Shown here piece by piece: positions 54,623 to 63,092 of a DNA stretch of 64,000 nt (position 1 is its first letter; every line of letters starts with the position of its first letter). Made by a program: the position numbers and the translations under genes. The DNA comes from Nannocystis pusilla (GTDB lineage Bacteria > Myxococcota_A > Polyangia > Nannocystales > Nannocystaceae): NCBI RefSeq assembly GCF_026626665.1, contig NZ_JAPNKE010000002.1:8762001-8826000 (forward strand), in the 5' to 3' direction. The notes under the pieces were generated by a model. The model worked only from the letters and a program-made list of their open reading frames with translations, was not told the origin of the DNA and ran no database searches.

Positions 54623-56358
54623 GGGGCCTCCTTTCGGGTGCGGAAGGCGTCGCTGGTGACGACGGCGAGGAGGAGGGCGTGGATGTCTCCGCTGGACTCG
54701 GCGAACTGGGCCCGCAGGTCGCCCAGGCTGCACAGGTCGGCCGCGGTGGTGCCGCGACCGAGGGCGTAGCGGTAGACCTGCGAGACCACGCAGTCGTGGG
54801 CCTGGGTGCTGGTCGCCAGCTTCTGCGACAGCTCGACCGCGCCGTCGAAGGCGCCGTCGACGTCGGTGCCGACCAGCTCGCCGCTGGCGTCGACCGGCTC
54901 GCCGTTGTCGAGGTCGCGCCAGCGGCCGAGCGCGTCGTAGTGTTCGAAGCCGAAGCCGACGCCGTCGATCGTGGTGTGACACGAGGCGCAGTCGGCCTGC
55001 GCGGTGTGCTTGGCGTAGCGCTCGCGGTTGGTCTTGGGCTGGCCGGGCTCGCCCTCGTCGGGCGGGTTGGTGTTGACGTTGGCCGGTGGGGGCGCGGGCG
55101 GGACGCACAGCAGCCGCGCGAGCACGAACACGCCGCGCTTGACGGGCGAGGGGTGGACCGCGTGGGCGGTGCGGGCGAGGAAGCCGGCCCTCGTGAGGAT
55201 CCCGCTGCGCTGGGCGGGGTCGAGGCTGACGGGCGCCCACTCGCCGGGCGGCGGAGCGTCGACGCCGTAGAGCGCGGCGAGGGTGGCGTCGACGTCGGTC
55301 TCGGTGCTGGTGAGCAGCGAGGCGAAGGTACCTGGCCCTTCGAACAGGGTCGACTCGACGAAGCGGTCGAGCTCGGCGCGCATGGCGGTCCGAAGCTCGG
55401 GGGTGTAGTTCGGGTAGGTCGCGGGGTCGGGGTTGATGAGCGCGACGCCGTCGAAGTCGAACCACTGGCGGTGGAAGTTGACGAGCGCGCCGCGAGCCTT
55501 GCTGTCGCCCAGCATGCGCATGGCCTCGGCCGCGAGGCCCTCCACCGTATCGAGGTCGCCGGCGGTGGCGGCCGCGAACAGCTGGGCGTCGGGCATGCTG
55601 TCCCACAGGAAGTAGGAGAGGCGCGCGGCCAGCTCGTGGCCTGTCAACGCGACGGCCTCGCCGCCCTCGACGGGCTCGCCGCCGAACTCGAGGAAGTAGA
55701 GGAACGCGGGCGACTGCAGCAGCGCCTGGGTGGTGAGCTGGAGGGCGACCGTGAAGTTGGTCTCGGCCAGCTGCTGGTCGAAGAAGCCGAGGAACGCGGC
55801 CTCCTCGTCGGCGGTCATGGGCCGCCGGAAGGCGCGCGCGCCGAAGTCGAGGATGAAGGTGTGACCGCACTGCTGCGGCTCGCCGCCGCCGTCGGCCGCG
55901 CACGGGAGGAAGGCCTCGGGCGAGGCCCACGCGGCCTCGGTGACGGCCAGCGCGGCGCGCTGGTACTGCTCGATGAGCAGGGCCGAGGGGGTCTGCACGT
56001 CGGCGTTGTTCTCGAAGCCGTTGACCTTCGGGTCGACGGAGATCGTCTGCGGCGGCAGCGTCACGCCGGGGAACAGGTCGCGGACCGTGTTGTTGTACTG
56101 CGTGTGCGTGAGCCGCCGCAGCGGCGCCGGGCCGGGGTCGAGCGGGCCCTCGCAGTCGGCGGGCGCGCCCTCGGTCGGGTCGACGCCGGTGCCCTCGCTC
56201 GTGGTCGGCGTCGTCGTCGCTACATCGGTGGCGGTGCCGGGACCCTCGGTCGAAGCCGCGGTCGCAGTGTCGTCGTCGTTGCCGCCGCCACCACCGCTAC
56301 ATCCCAGGACCAGCGTGCCACCGAGCATCCATGCTCGTGCCTGTCGCCTGTCGATCAT
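54619..56358 (-). CDS. DUF1592/DUF1588-type exported cytochrome-like lipoprotein
   Basis: This 579-residue protein has lipobox LVLGC and a short Thr-rich stalk. It has the array DUF1587 (RRLTHTQYNNTVRDLF), DUF1595 (FGARAFRRPMTADEEA), DUF1592 (LTGHELAARLSYFLWDSMPDAQL), DUF1588 (RSGILTRAGFLARTAHAVHPSPVKRG) and DUF1585. A single CxxCH haem site (ADCASCHTT) is visible, so it may carry haem c. It is translationally coupled to DUF1552. Together they form an exported system found in myxobacteria and planctomycetes and linked by context to use of complex carbohydrates. I chose the ATG at 56356-56358, after a GGAGG-type site. Confidence 0.9.
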   Translation of the reverse strand: MIDRRQARAWMLGGTLVLGCSGGGGGNDDDTATAASTEGPGTATDVATTTPTTSEGTGVDPTEGAPADCEGPLDPGPAPLRRLTHTQYNNTVRDLFPGVTLPPQTISVDPKVNGFENNADVQTPSALLIEQYQRAALAVTEAAWASPEAFLPCAADGGGEPQQCGHTFILDFGARAFRRPMTADEEAAFLGFFDQQLAETNFTVALQLTTQALLQSPAFLYFLEFGGEPVEGGEAVALTGHELAARLSYFLWDSMPDAQLFAAATAGDLDTVEGLAAEAMRMLGDSKARGALVNFHRQWFDFDGVALINPDPATYPNYTPELRTAMRAELDRFVESTLFEGPGTFASLLTSTETDVDATLAALYGVDAPPPGEWAPVSLDPAQRSGILTRAGFLARTAHAVHPSPVKRGVFVLARLLCVPPAPPPANVNTNPPDEGEPGQPKTNRERYAKHTAQADCASCHTTIDGVGFGFEHYDALGRWRDLDNGEPVDASGELVGTDVDGAFDGAVELSQKLATSTQAHDCVVSQVYRYALGRGTTAADLCSLGDLRAQFAESSGDIHALLLAVVTSDAFRTRKEAP

Positions 56359-56518
56359 CACCTGTCCTCCCGCCCTCGCCACACGGCGCGGCGATCACAG
56401 CTACAGGAGGGCGCAGGGGGCTGTCAAACGCGCGTAGACGCGCGATGCGAGGCCGCGCGCGACGATGGGGGCGCAAGACACCTTGCGAGGTTCGCAGCGA
56501 CCTCGTTACCGTGATGCG

Positions 56519-57766
56519 GTGCGGCAGATGTGGATCGGGGCGGCGCTGGTCGTCGCATGTCAGGGCGGGAGCAAGGAGTCGGCGGGCGTCGACGGCACCA
56601 GCGAGGCGAGTTCGACGACTTCGACGTCGGGCACCTCGCAGGAGGTGACGTCGTCGCCGACGACGCCGGGGACCACGGCAGTCGAGACGACGACGGGGAG
56701 CACGTCGACGAGCACGACCGAGGCGCCGACGACCACGGAGGCGCCGACCGGCACCGACGCGACGTCGACGACGACGGGGCCGCCGCCGGTGACCGCGGTG
56801 CCGGTGTTCATCGCCCAGGGGCACTACGGGCGCACGACGATCTCCTGCGACGACGGCCGCACGTGGATTCAAGATCAGTCGCAGGACGACGCGGTGCGCT
56901 GCTTCGAGGCCGGCCTCGACTGCGACCACAATCCGTTCGCGGGCCGCGGGATCGCCCACGGCGACAAGACCTTCGTGCTCACGTGGGGCTGGGGCGCGCC
57001 GGGCTCGGTGGTGCGCAGCGAGGACGCCTCGGCGTTCGAGACCGTGCTCAGCGACACGCCCACGTTCGCCGACATCGCGTTCGGCAACGGCCGCTTCGTC
57101 GCCAACAATTCGACGACGCAGATCTCCGATGACCTCGGCAAGACGTGGACGGAGGGCGGCCCGCTCGACATCGGCATCAACACCCGCGCGATCGAGTTCT
57201 TTCCGCATGACGCGGGGTGGTTCGTGGTCTCCGGCGAGAGCGGCGAGCAGCGGGCCATCGTCCGCAGCGCCGACGGGGTGACCTGGACGCCGGCGACGAC
57301 CCGACCGCCGCAGTGCGGGGGCTACGTGATCGGCATGGCCTATGGGTCAGGTGTGGGCGTGATGGCCAGCGGCAACGGCCACGTCTGTCGCACCACCGAC
57401 GGCGGCGACAACTGGGAGTACGTGCCGGTGTCCCAGGGCCTGTCGTCGCCGCCGATCTGGACCGGCTCCGAGTTCTTCGTCTACGAGGGCTCCACGCTGC
57501 ACCGCAGCGCCGACGGGGCGAGCTGGCAGAGCGAGCCGATCTCGCCGGGCGACATCTCGATCGGCCAGGTCGCGCGCAGCCCCGGCGGGACGTTCGTGGC
57601 GAGCAACGCCGGCTGGATGGTCTGGTACGAGAAGCAGAAGTTCTTTCGCAGCGAGGACGGGGTGAACTGGGAGGTGCTGCCGGCGGAGGCGTTCGCCGGC
57701 AGCCACCCGATCTACTTCATGGCCCACGGCGAGGTGACGCCGGGGGCCGGGTGCCCGGCCGAGTAG
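56519..57766 (+). CDS. Beta-propeller (sialidase/BNR-like) lipoprotein
   Basis: This 415-residue lipoprotein has lipobox LVVAC and a Thr-rich stalk of about 85 residues. The globular part has repeated Asp-box-like strands (TISCDDGRTWIQDQ, ISDDLGKTWTEGG, RSADGVTWTPATT, TTDGGDNWEYVPV, RSADGASWQSEP, RSEDGVNWEVLPA), matching the S-x-D-x-G-x-T-W Asp boxes of sialidase and BNR repeats. Sugar binding or hydrolysis is possible, but no catalytic Tyr/Glu set is identified. I chose the GTG at 56519 because it adds an Arg before a short hydrophobic segment; the ATG at 56528 is the alternative. Confidence 0.8.
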   Translation: MRQMWIGAALVVACQGGSKESAGVDGTSEASSTTSTSGTSQEVTSSPTTPGTTAVETTTGSTSTSTTEAPTTTEAPTGTDATSTTTGPPPVTAVPVFIAQGHYGRTTISCDDGRTWIQDQSQDDAVRCFEAGLDCDHNPFAGRGIAHGDKTFVLTWGWGAPGSVVRSEDASAFETVLSDTPTFADIAFGNGRFVANNSTTQISDDLGKTWTEGGPLDIGINTRAIEFFPHDAGWFVVSGESGEQRAIVRSADGVTWTPATTRPPQCGGYVIGMAYGSGVGVMASGNGHVCRTTDGGDNWEYVPVSQGLSSPPIWTGSEFFVYEGSTLHRSADGASWQSEPISPGDISIGQVARSPGGTFVASNAGWMVWYEKQKFFRSEDGVNWEVLPAEAFAGSHPIYFMAHGEVTPGAGCPAE

Positions 57767-57825
57767 CGGGCGCGGTCACGAGAGATGCTCGTCCTCACGG
57801 TCGAGGACGGAAGAGGTAGGGAGAC

Positions 57826-59571
57826 ATGAATGTCCGAAAATACATGTCCTGGAGGACATGGACGGTGCTCGCCTTCATGGCTGGTTGCGAGCCCGAGAGG
57901 GCGGCGTCGGGGCCGGAGTTGCCGCCGCTCGCGTGGCACGGGGAGCGGGTGTCGGTGGGGACCGACCTCGTGCCGGAGGTGTGCGCCGGCACGCTGGAGT
58001 TCCTCGACCGCCGCGTCGCGTGGATGGAGGCGGAGCTCGAGCTGGCGCCTCGTGCGGAGACCCTCTCGGTATGGATGCTGTCGCGCGACTTGGCGGCGGA
58101 GGCGTGCTCGGCCTTCATGTTCAGGGGCGGATGCGCCAACGGCAGCCGGGTGTATCTCCGTGGTGACAGCTTTCGCTCGGCGGTGCGGCACGAGCTCGTG
58201 CACGCGCGGCAATTTCAGGAGGACGGCAGCGACAAGCCGCTGTTCGGCGAGGGCCTGGCGCAGGCGATCGGCGGCGGCTCGCTGACGCAGGGGTGCCTGT
58301 CGACGCCCGAGTGTATGGCGGTCGACCTCGAGCTCTTGCTGGCCAAGACGCGCTCGCAGGCCTTGGACCGCGACGGTTACGACGCCGGCGGCGATCTCGT
58401 GTACGGGATGCTGAAGGCGTTCGGGCCGTCCGAGGTGCTGGCGCTGTTCGCCGAGACCACCAGGGACACCGCGCCGGACGTGGTGCGGGCCCGCTATCGC
58501 GAGCGGTTCGGCTCGAAGCTCGACGACGACTTCCTCCGCTGGCGGCGCGGGCCGCTCGACCGGTTCGAGCCGATGCATCTCGGCTGCGACGCGCCGCCGG
58601 CCCCGGACGGCGGCACGCCCGGCGCGGCGCTGCTGCAGGCGCGCATGGACTGTCGCTCGCCGCGGGTCGTCAATGATTTTGCCGCTGCGGACGATCCCCC
58701 GCGCGAAGGCGAGGGGGCGCAGGAGGGGTTCATCGAGTGGACCTTCGAGGTCACGCCCGAGCACGCGGGCGCGTTCGAACTGCGCAGGGAGGTCCGCGGG
58801 CGGCTCAGCATCTCGCTGTGCCAGCCGGACGATTTCGCGTGGCGGTGGGTCGACGTGCACGCGCCGTGGCGCACCGACTCGACCTTGCCGCCGCGGCAGG
58901 AGGGTCCGTTGATGCTGGGGCTGGGGCTCTACACGATCCGCTGGCACCACCCGCTCGACCCCGCGGCCGACCTGGACGTCGTCCTCGCGCCGGTGTGCGG
59001 CGTCGCCGAGCAAGACTGTCCTGAAGGACAGGTTTGCACGATCTGGCGCCGCTGCGAGGCCCAGGTCGAAGACCCCGCGCCGCTCGGCGCCGCCTGCGAG
59101 CAGGCGCTGGACGGACCGCGCGCCTGCGAGGTCGGGGCCCGCTGCGTCGGCGGGGTGTGCACGGCGGAGTGCGACGATCCAACGACATGCCCCGAAGGAC
59201 AGGGATGTGCGCGCCTGCGGGTGTGCGGCCAGGACTGCGCGCTGCTGGAGGACGACTGCGCGGAGGGCTTCACCTGCCTGGCGAGCGCCGAGCCGAAGCT
59301 GGCGGCCGCCGGGCGCGGCCAGTGCGTGAAGGCCGAAGAAGGGGTCTGGCTGGACGCGTGCGATCCGTGGCTGGGCGGCTGCGCCGAGGGGCTCAGCTGC
59401 GAGACGACGCGGGTCTCCGACCTGCCCGAGGGGGCCCCGTGTCGCGAGGCCGCAGGGTGCTGCGTGCCGCGGTGCGACCCGGGGGCGGCCGAGCCGGGCT
59501 GTCCCGGCGTGGTGCCGCAGTGCGACCGGATCGAGGGCGGCGTCGCGGGCGTGTGTCGAACCGCCACTTGA
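57826..59571 (+). CDS. Putative zinc metalloprotease lipoprotein with Cys-rich tail
   Basis: This 581-residue protein has a signal ending in AFMAGC. The central region contains RHELVHARQFQ (HExxH-type zinc site, Glu as base) and, 20 residues later, FGEGLAQAIGG, which can supply the third zinc ligand as in gluzincins. A beta-rich region follows, and the C-terminus holds Cys-rich pairs (CGVAEQDCPEGQVCTIWRRC, CDDPTTCPEGQGCARLRVC, CLASAEPK, CRTAT). The second and third Met codons lie inside the palindrome at 57843-57860. I infer an outer-surface or secreted protease with a binding tail. Ribosome site GGTAGGGAG precedes the ATG. Confidence 0.75.
   Translation: MNVRKYMSWRTWTVLAFMAGCEPERAASGPELPPLAWHGERVSVGTDLVPEVCAGTLEFLDRRVAWMEAELELAPRAETLSVWMLSRDLAAEACSAFMFRGGCANGSRVYLRGDSFRSAVRHELVHARQFQEDGSDKPLFGEGLAQAIGGGSLTQGCLSTPECMAVDLELLLAKTRSQALDRDGYDAGGDLVYGMLKAFGPSEVLALFAETTRDTAPDVVRARYRERFGSKLDDDFLRWRRGPLDRFEPMHLGCDAPPAPDGGTPGAALLQARMDCRSPRVVNDFAAADDPPREGEGAQEGFIEWTFEVTPEHAGAFELRREVRGRLSISLCQPDDFAWRWVDVHAPWRTDSTLPPRQEGPLMLGLGLYTIRWHHPLDPAADLDVVLAPVCGVAEQDCPEGQVCTIWRRCEAQVEDPAPLGAACEQALDGPRACEVGARCVGGVCTAECDDPTTCPEGQGCARLRVCGQDCALLEDDCAEGFTCLASAEPKLAAAGRGQCVKAEEGVWLDACDPWLGGCAEGLSCETTRVSDLPEGAPCREAAGCCVPRCDPGAAEPGCPGVVPQCDRIEGGVAGVCRTAT
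57843..57860. repeat. Exact palindrome CATGTCC-TGGA-GGACATG at the start of a gene
   Basis: Seven-base perfect arms flank the loop TGGA. It covers codons 6-12 of the metalloprotease signal peptide, with the degenerate TGTCC GAAA ATACA (57831-57844) just before. If transcribed, the hairpin lies in the translation initiation region. Confidence 0.75.
59016..59031. repeat. Exact palindrome CTGTCC-TGAA-GGACAG in coding sequence
   Basis: Six-base perfect arms flank the loop TGAA. It encodes DCPEGQV with codons TGT CCT GAA GGA CAG, against the TGC, CCC, GAG and GGC used in neighbouring codons. A near copy (TGCCC, CGAA, GGACA) recurs at 59188-59201 in the CPEGQ of the next Cys-rich unit. Confidence 0.75.
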
Positions 59572-59601
59572 CGGTCGCGCCTCGGATCGAGCAGCGCATC
59601 A

Positions 59602-59625
59602 TGACATGTCCAAAGAGACATGTCA
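59602..59625. terminator. Palindrome TGACATGTC-CAAAGA-GACATGTCA between convergent genes
   Basis: Nine-base perfect arms flank the six-base loop CAAAGA. It is 31 bases after the metalloprotease stop and 12 bases before the methyltransferase stop, fitting a bidirectional terminator. Confidence 0.65.
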
Positions 59626-59636
59626 CTGCATGAGCT

Positions 59637-60445
59637 TCAGCGGACGCCGAGGCCGAGCAGGGCGGTCTGGTCGTAGGCGACCTCGCCGGCGCCGAAGCGC
59701 TCGCGCAGGCGGGCGAGCACGTCCTGCTCGAACCTCTGCCAGCGCTCGGGGGCGAGGCGCTGGTGGAGGAGGGCGATCGGGGCGTTGCCGCGTTTATTAA
59801 AGGTCCAGAAGGCGTCGACGTCGGCGAAGCGGAACTCGTGGGTGACGGGCTCGACGCGGATACCGGTGAAGCCGGCGGCGCCGAGGGCCGCCGCGAACTC
59901 GCCGGGCTGGCCGAGCGGGGCGGTGCCGGAGCCGAGCGGAGCTCGGGCATGACGTCGCGCAGGGCCGCGAACATCATGGAGAGCGGGTGCGACGGTTCGA
60001 AGGGGATCCACGAGCCCACGACTGCGCGGCCGCCGGGGCGCAGCACGCGGTGGAGCTCGCGCAGGCCGCGGGCGGGGTCGGGGAAGAAGATCAGGCCGAA
60101 CATCGAGAAGGCGGCGTCGAAGCTGGCGCCCTGCCACGGCAGGTCCTGCCCGTCGCCGACGCGGGCGTCGACTTCGATCCCGGCCCGGTCGGCGCGCTCG
60201 CGCAGGCGGTCGATCATCGCCGCGGCGAAGTCGAGAGCGGCGACGTGCGCGACCTCGGGGGCGACCAGCAAGGCCAGAGTGCCGGGGCCGCAGGCGACGT
60301 CGAGCACGCGCGCGTCGGCGGCCGGGGCGGCCAGCGCGATCGCGTCGCGGGCGTAGGGGTGCAGGAAGTGGACGCCGCGCTCGGCGTACGCTTCGTCGAC
60401 GAGGTTCCACGAGGCCGGATCGGCGAGAGGCGACTGCGAGGTCAT
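59637..60445 (-). CDS. Class I SAM-dependent methyltransferase (one frame break)
   Basis: About 269 residues result after joining two frames. The motifs are RVLDVACGPGTLALLVAP (motif I), ALDFAAAMIDRL (motif II) and RVLRPGGRAVVGSW (post-III), typical of the ubiE-like group. The frame breaks near 59940, between PELRS and GSGTAPLGQPGEF. The substrate is unknown. The C-terminal half contains TFNKRGN with AT-rich codons (TTT AAT AAA, 59792). The ATG at 60445 faces a lipoprotein gene in the opposite direction, with a TTGCAA-rich gap between. Confidence 0.82.
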
Positions 60446-60832
60446 GCCAGACGGTGACAGCCGCGGACGCGCCGGACAAGCGCCGCCCGGCGTGCGCAAG
60501 GTCAATTTTTGCAAACGCATTGCAAGAGTAGACCGTGTGCGGGTGAGAAGCAGGCCCGCGCGGCCCGAGGCGCAGCTCTCGCGGCGAGCGGTGCGGCAGT
60601 AAATGCAAGCGAAGGGCTTTTGCAATTTGACTTGCAAGAACGCGCGGCGTACCGTCGCGCCGTGACCGCCGCCGCGCTTCGCCTGTCCGTCGCCGCCGGG
60701 CCTGTCGGGCCGGGTGCGGGCCCCGCAGCGCCCGATCGCGGCGTCCCCGGGGCCGACGCGCGCCTGGCCGAGCGCGGCGCGGCGGTCCGAGAACTTGCAA
60801 ACACCCCGCGTCATCGCGCAAGGAGAGTCGTC
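60446..60832. promoter_or_regulatory. Intergenic region with TTGCAA array and a sigma70-like promoter
   Basis: TTGCAA occurs at 60509-60514, 60520-60525, 60620-60625, 60632-60637 and 60795-60800. The first two are 11 bases apart and the next two 12 bases apart, about one helical turn, suggesting paired sites for a regulator. A promoter reading TTGACT (60627-60632), 17 bases, TACCGT (60650-60655) overlaps the second pair, so binding would block it. The region separates a methyltransferase from a lipoprotein gene. Confidence 0.5.
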
Positions 60833-61756
60833 ATGCCACGTCCGAAGAAGGTCCTCGTCCCCGCCCTCGCCCTCGCCCTGGTCGCCGGTTGCAACGGCGG
60901 AGGCGGCGCGACCGGGAGGGTGCAGGTGTTCGTCGAGGCCGAGGACACCATCCCCGAGGGGCTGCAGCCGGGCACCGGCGAGGAGAACATCGTCGACGGG
61001 TGGGCCGCGGATTACACCAAGTTCCTGGTGGTGGTCGGCAACTTCCGCGCCGGCCGGAGCGCCGACACGTCGGCCTCGCTGTCCGACCCCGCGGTCTACG
61101 TGGTCGACCTGCTCAACCTGCCGGTCGGCGGGTTCGTCCTGACCGAGTTCGACGACGTCGACGCGGTCCGCTGGGACCGCGTCGGCTACGACATCCCCGA
61201 CGCCTCGGCGTCGGTCGAGGCGGCCGAGGGCACCTCCGCGGCGGATCTGCAGTTCATGATCGACAACGGCTTCTCGATCTACGTCGAGGGCGCGATCACC
61301 AAGGCCGACGGCCAGTCGTGCCTGCCGGGCACGGACGACTGCGCGCCGGCGACCGAGGTGAAGTTCGCGTGGGGGCTCGCGGCCGGGACGTCGTTCGACG
61401 ACTGCGCGCCGGAGGAGGGCGACGCCGGCTTCGCGGTGCCGTCGGGCGGGACGGCGCAGATCAAGCCGACCATCCACGGCGACCACTGGTTCTTCACCAA
61501 CATCACGCAGGGCGCCGAGATCACCGAGCGGCGGGCGCAGTGGGTCGCCGACAGCGACCTCGACCGCGACGGCGAGACGACGCTCGACGAGCTGCGCATG
61601 GTGAAGGCCGCCGAGGTGTTCACGCCGGAGCTCGGCTACTCCGTGACCGGCGCGTCGATCCCGGTGACCACCGCATACGACTACCTCGCGGCCCAGGCGC
61701 GCACGCTCGGCGACTTCCAGGGCGAGGGCGAGTGTCCGACGCGTGCGCCCCTGTGA
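60833..61756 (+). CDS. Lipoprotein of unknown function
   Basis: This 307-residue lipoprotein has lipobox LVAGC after RPKKVLVPALALA. There is no long stalk. A beta-rich core reads VQVFVEAEDTIPEGL, NIVDGWAADYTKFLVVVGN, VYVVDLLNLPVGG and IKPTIHGDHWFFTNI; a calcium-loop-like DSDLDRDGETTLDELRMV lies near residue 245. No family is recognised. The ATG follows AAGGAG by a few bases. It is the apparent target of the promoter and TTGCAA sites upstream. Confidence 0.7.
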   Translation: MPRPKKVLVPALALALVAGCNGGGGATGRVQVFVEAEDTIPEGLQPGTGEENIVDGWAADYTKFLVVVGNFRAGRSADTSASLSDPAVYVVDLLNLPVGGFVLTEFDDVDAVRWDRVGYDIPDASASVEAAEGTSAADLQFMIDNGFSIYVEGAITKADGQSCLPGTDDCAPATEVKFAWGLAAGTSFDDCAPEEGDAGFAVPSGGTAQIKPTIHGDHWFFTNITQGAEITERRAQWVADSDLDRDGETTLDELRMVKAAEVFTPELGYSVTGASIPVTTAYDYLAAQARTLGDFQGEGECPTRAPL

Positions 61757-61895
61757 GTCGATCGCGCAGGAGCGCGATCGCGGACGCGGCTCGGCGGAGC
61801 AATGAGGAACCTCTCGCGTCCGCGGGCGCGTGGGCGCGCGAGGCCGTCGCCGGGGCGAGTTCACACCCGCGCCGGCGCTGTTAGGCTCGGATGGG

Positions 61896-62720
61896 ATGCC
61901 GAGCAAGTTCGCGGGGTCGAGCCTGATGATCGCGCTGTTGATGGGGTGTGCCGAGGGCACCATCAGCGACACCGGGTCGATCCCGCTGCCCACGACGCAC
62001 AACATCACCACGGCCCACCCGAACACGTCCGTCAGCGACAGCGACGGCAGCAGCGGCGACGGCGGCAGCGGCAGCGAGAGCGAGACCGGCGAGGAGCCGA
62101 CGTCGAGCTCGCCGGGGTCCAGCGACCCGATCACCACGGGGACCAGCGCGCCCGCGGGGGTGTGCGGCGACGGCAACGTCGACGCCAATGAGGCGTGCGA
62201 CGGCGAGTCGCTGGTCGGCAGCACGTGCATGACCGAGGGCTACGGCGCCGGCACCCTGCTGTGCGGGCCCGACTGCAAGCTGTTCATCGACGGCTGCTAC
62301 ACGTGCGGCGACGGCATCGTCCACATGGCCGAGGCGTGCGACGGCTCCAACTTCAACGGGAAGAGCTGCCAGAGCCTCGGCTACGGCGGCGGCAGCCTGG
62401 TGTGCGCGCAGAACTGCAAGAGCATCGACACGGCCGGCTGCACGCCGCTGGCGTCGTGCGGCAACGGGGTGCAGGAAGGCGCGGAGCAGTGCGACGGGGC
62501 CCAGCTCGGCGGCCAGACCTGCATCAGCCTCGGCTACGACATGGGCGCGCTGGGCTGCACCCCGTCGTGCACGCTCGACACGTCGGGCTGCGAGACGCTG
62601 ATGTGCGCCGGGCAGGGCGAGTTCTGCATCTTCGACGAGAACAACCCGCAGTCGAATTGCTGCCCGGCGGGGGTGAAGGACAACATCCTCGGGATCTGCG
62701 ACTTCTTCATCTGCTTCTGA
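61896..62720 (+). CDS. Surface lipoprotein with three Cys-rich repeats and a knottin-like C-terminus
   Basis: This 274-residue lipoprotein has lipobox LLMGC and a Ser/Gly/Thr-rich stalk. Three variant Cys-rich repeats follow (CGDGNVDANEACDG, CGDGIVHMAEACDG, CGNGVQEGAEQCDG, each with LGY..G.L.C..). The C-terminus is CAGQGEFC, ten residues, CC, eleven residues, C, four residues, C: C-X6-C-X10-CC-X11-C-X4-C, the cysteine order of inhibitor cystine knots. An exposed, disulfide-rich binding or inhibitory tip is plausible, but unproven. The start is the second ATG at 61896; 61891 is in another frame. Confidence 0.75.
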   Translation: MPSKFAGSSLMIALLMGCAEGTISDTGSIPLPTTHNITTAHPNTSVSDSDGSSGDGGSGSESETGEEPTSSSPGSSDPITTGTSAPAGVCGDGNVDANEACDGESLVGSTCMTEGYGAGTLLCGPDCKLFIDGCYTCGDGIVHMAEACDGSNFNGKSCQSLGYGGGSLVCAQNCKSIDTAGCTPLASCGNGVQEGAEQCDGAQLGGQTCISLGYDMGALGCTPSCTLDTSGCETLMCAGQGEFCIFDENNPQSNCCPAGVKDNILGICDFFICF

Positions 62721-62774
62721 CGCGGCTGTCGCGGCGCGCCGACGCGGCGTATCCTCGCGGGTAACAGGAGCACC

Positions 62775-63092
62775 ATGGCCAGCGAAACCGCCGTCAACGC
62801 GCAGATCACCGACGCCGTGCCGACCGCCGTCAACTCGCAGATCACCGACGCCACCGCCGTCAATCCCCAGATCACCGACGCCGTCAGCCAGAGCAACGCG
62901 AAGGTCCTCGGCGACGCGCCGTCGCTGGCGATGGCCTCGCTCTACCAGACGATGGCGCACGCGACGGGGCTGATGATGCAGAACGCGGTGACGGCCCAGC
63001 AGCAGCTCAACGTGGTCGCTCAGGCGGCCACGACCCAGGGGGTGTCGCTGCTCTACACGGTCGACACCGCCTCGGGGAGGGGGAAGAAGTGA
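62775..63092 (+). CDS. RebB family R-body protein
   Basis: This 105-residue protein matches the RebB family over its length: AVNPQITDAVSQSNAKVLGDAPSLAMASLYQTMAHATGLMMQNAVTAQQQLNVVAQAATTQGVSLLYTVDTA. R-body proteins assemble into coiled ribbons that unroll at low pH and puncture membranes, as in Caedibacter killer strains. The N-terminus is unusual: the QITDA segment appears three times (AVNAQITDAV, AVNSQITDAT, AVNPQITDAV), where most members have one. An AGGAG site lies just before the ATG. Its stop overlaps the start of the next reb gene. Confidence 0.92.
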   Translation: MASETAVNAQITDAVPTAVNSQITDATAVNPQITDAVSQSNAKVLGDAPSLAMASLYQTMAHATGLMMQNAVTAQQQLNVVAQAATTQGVSLLYTVDTASGRGKK

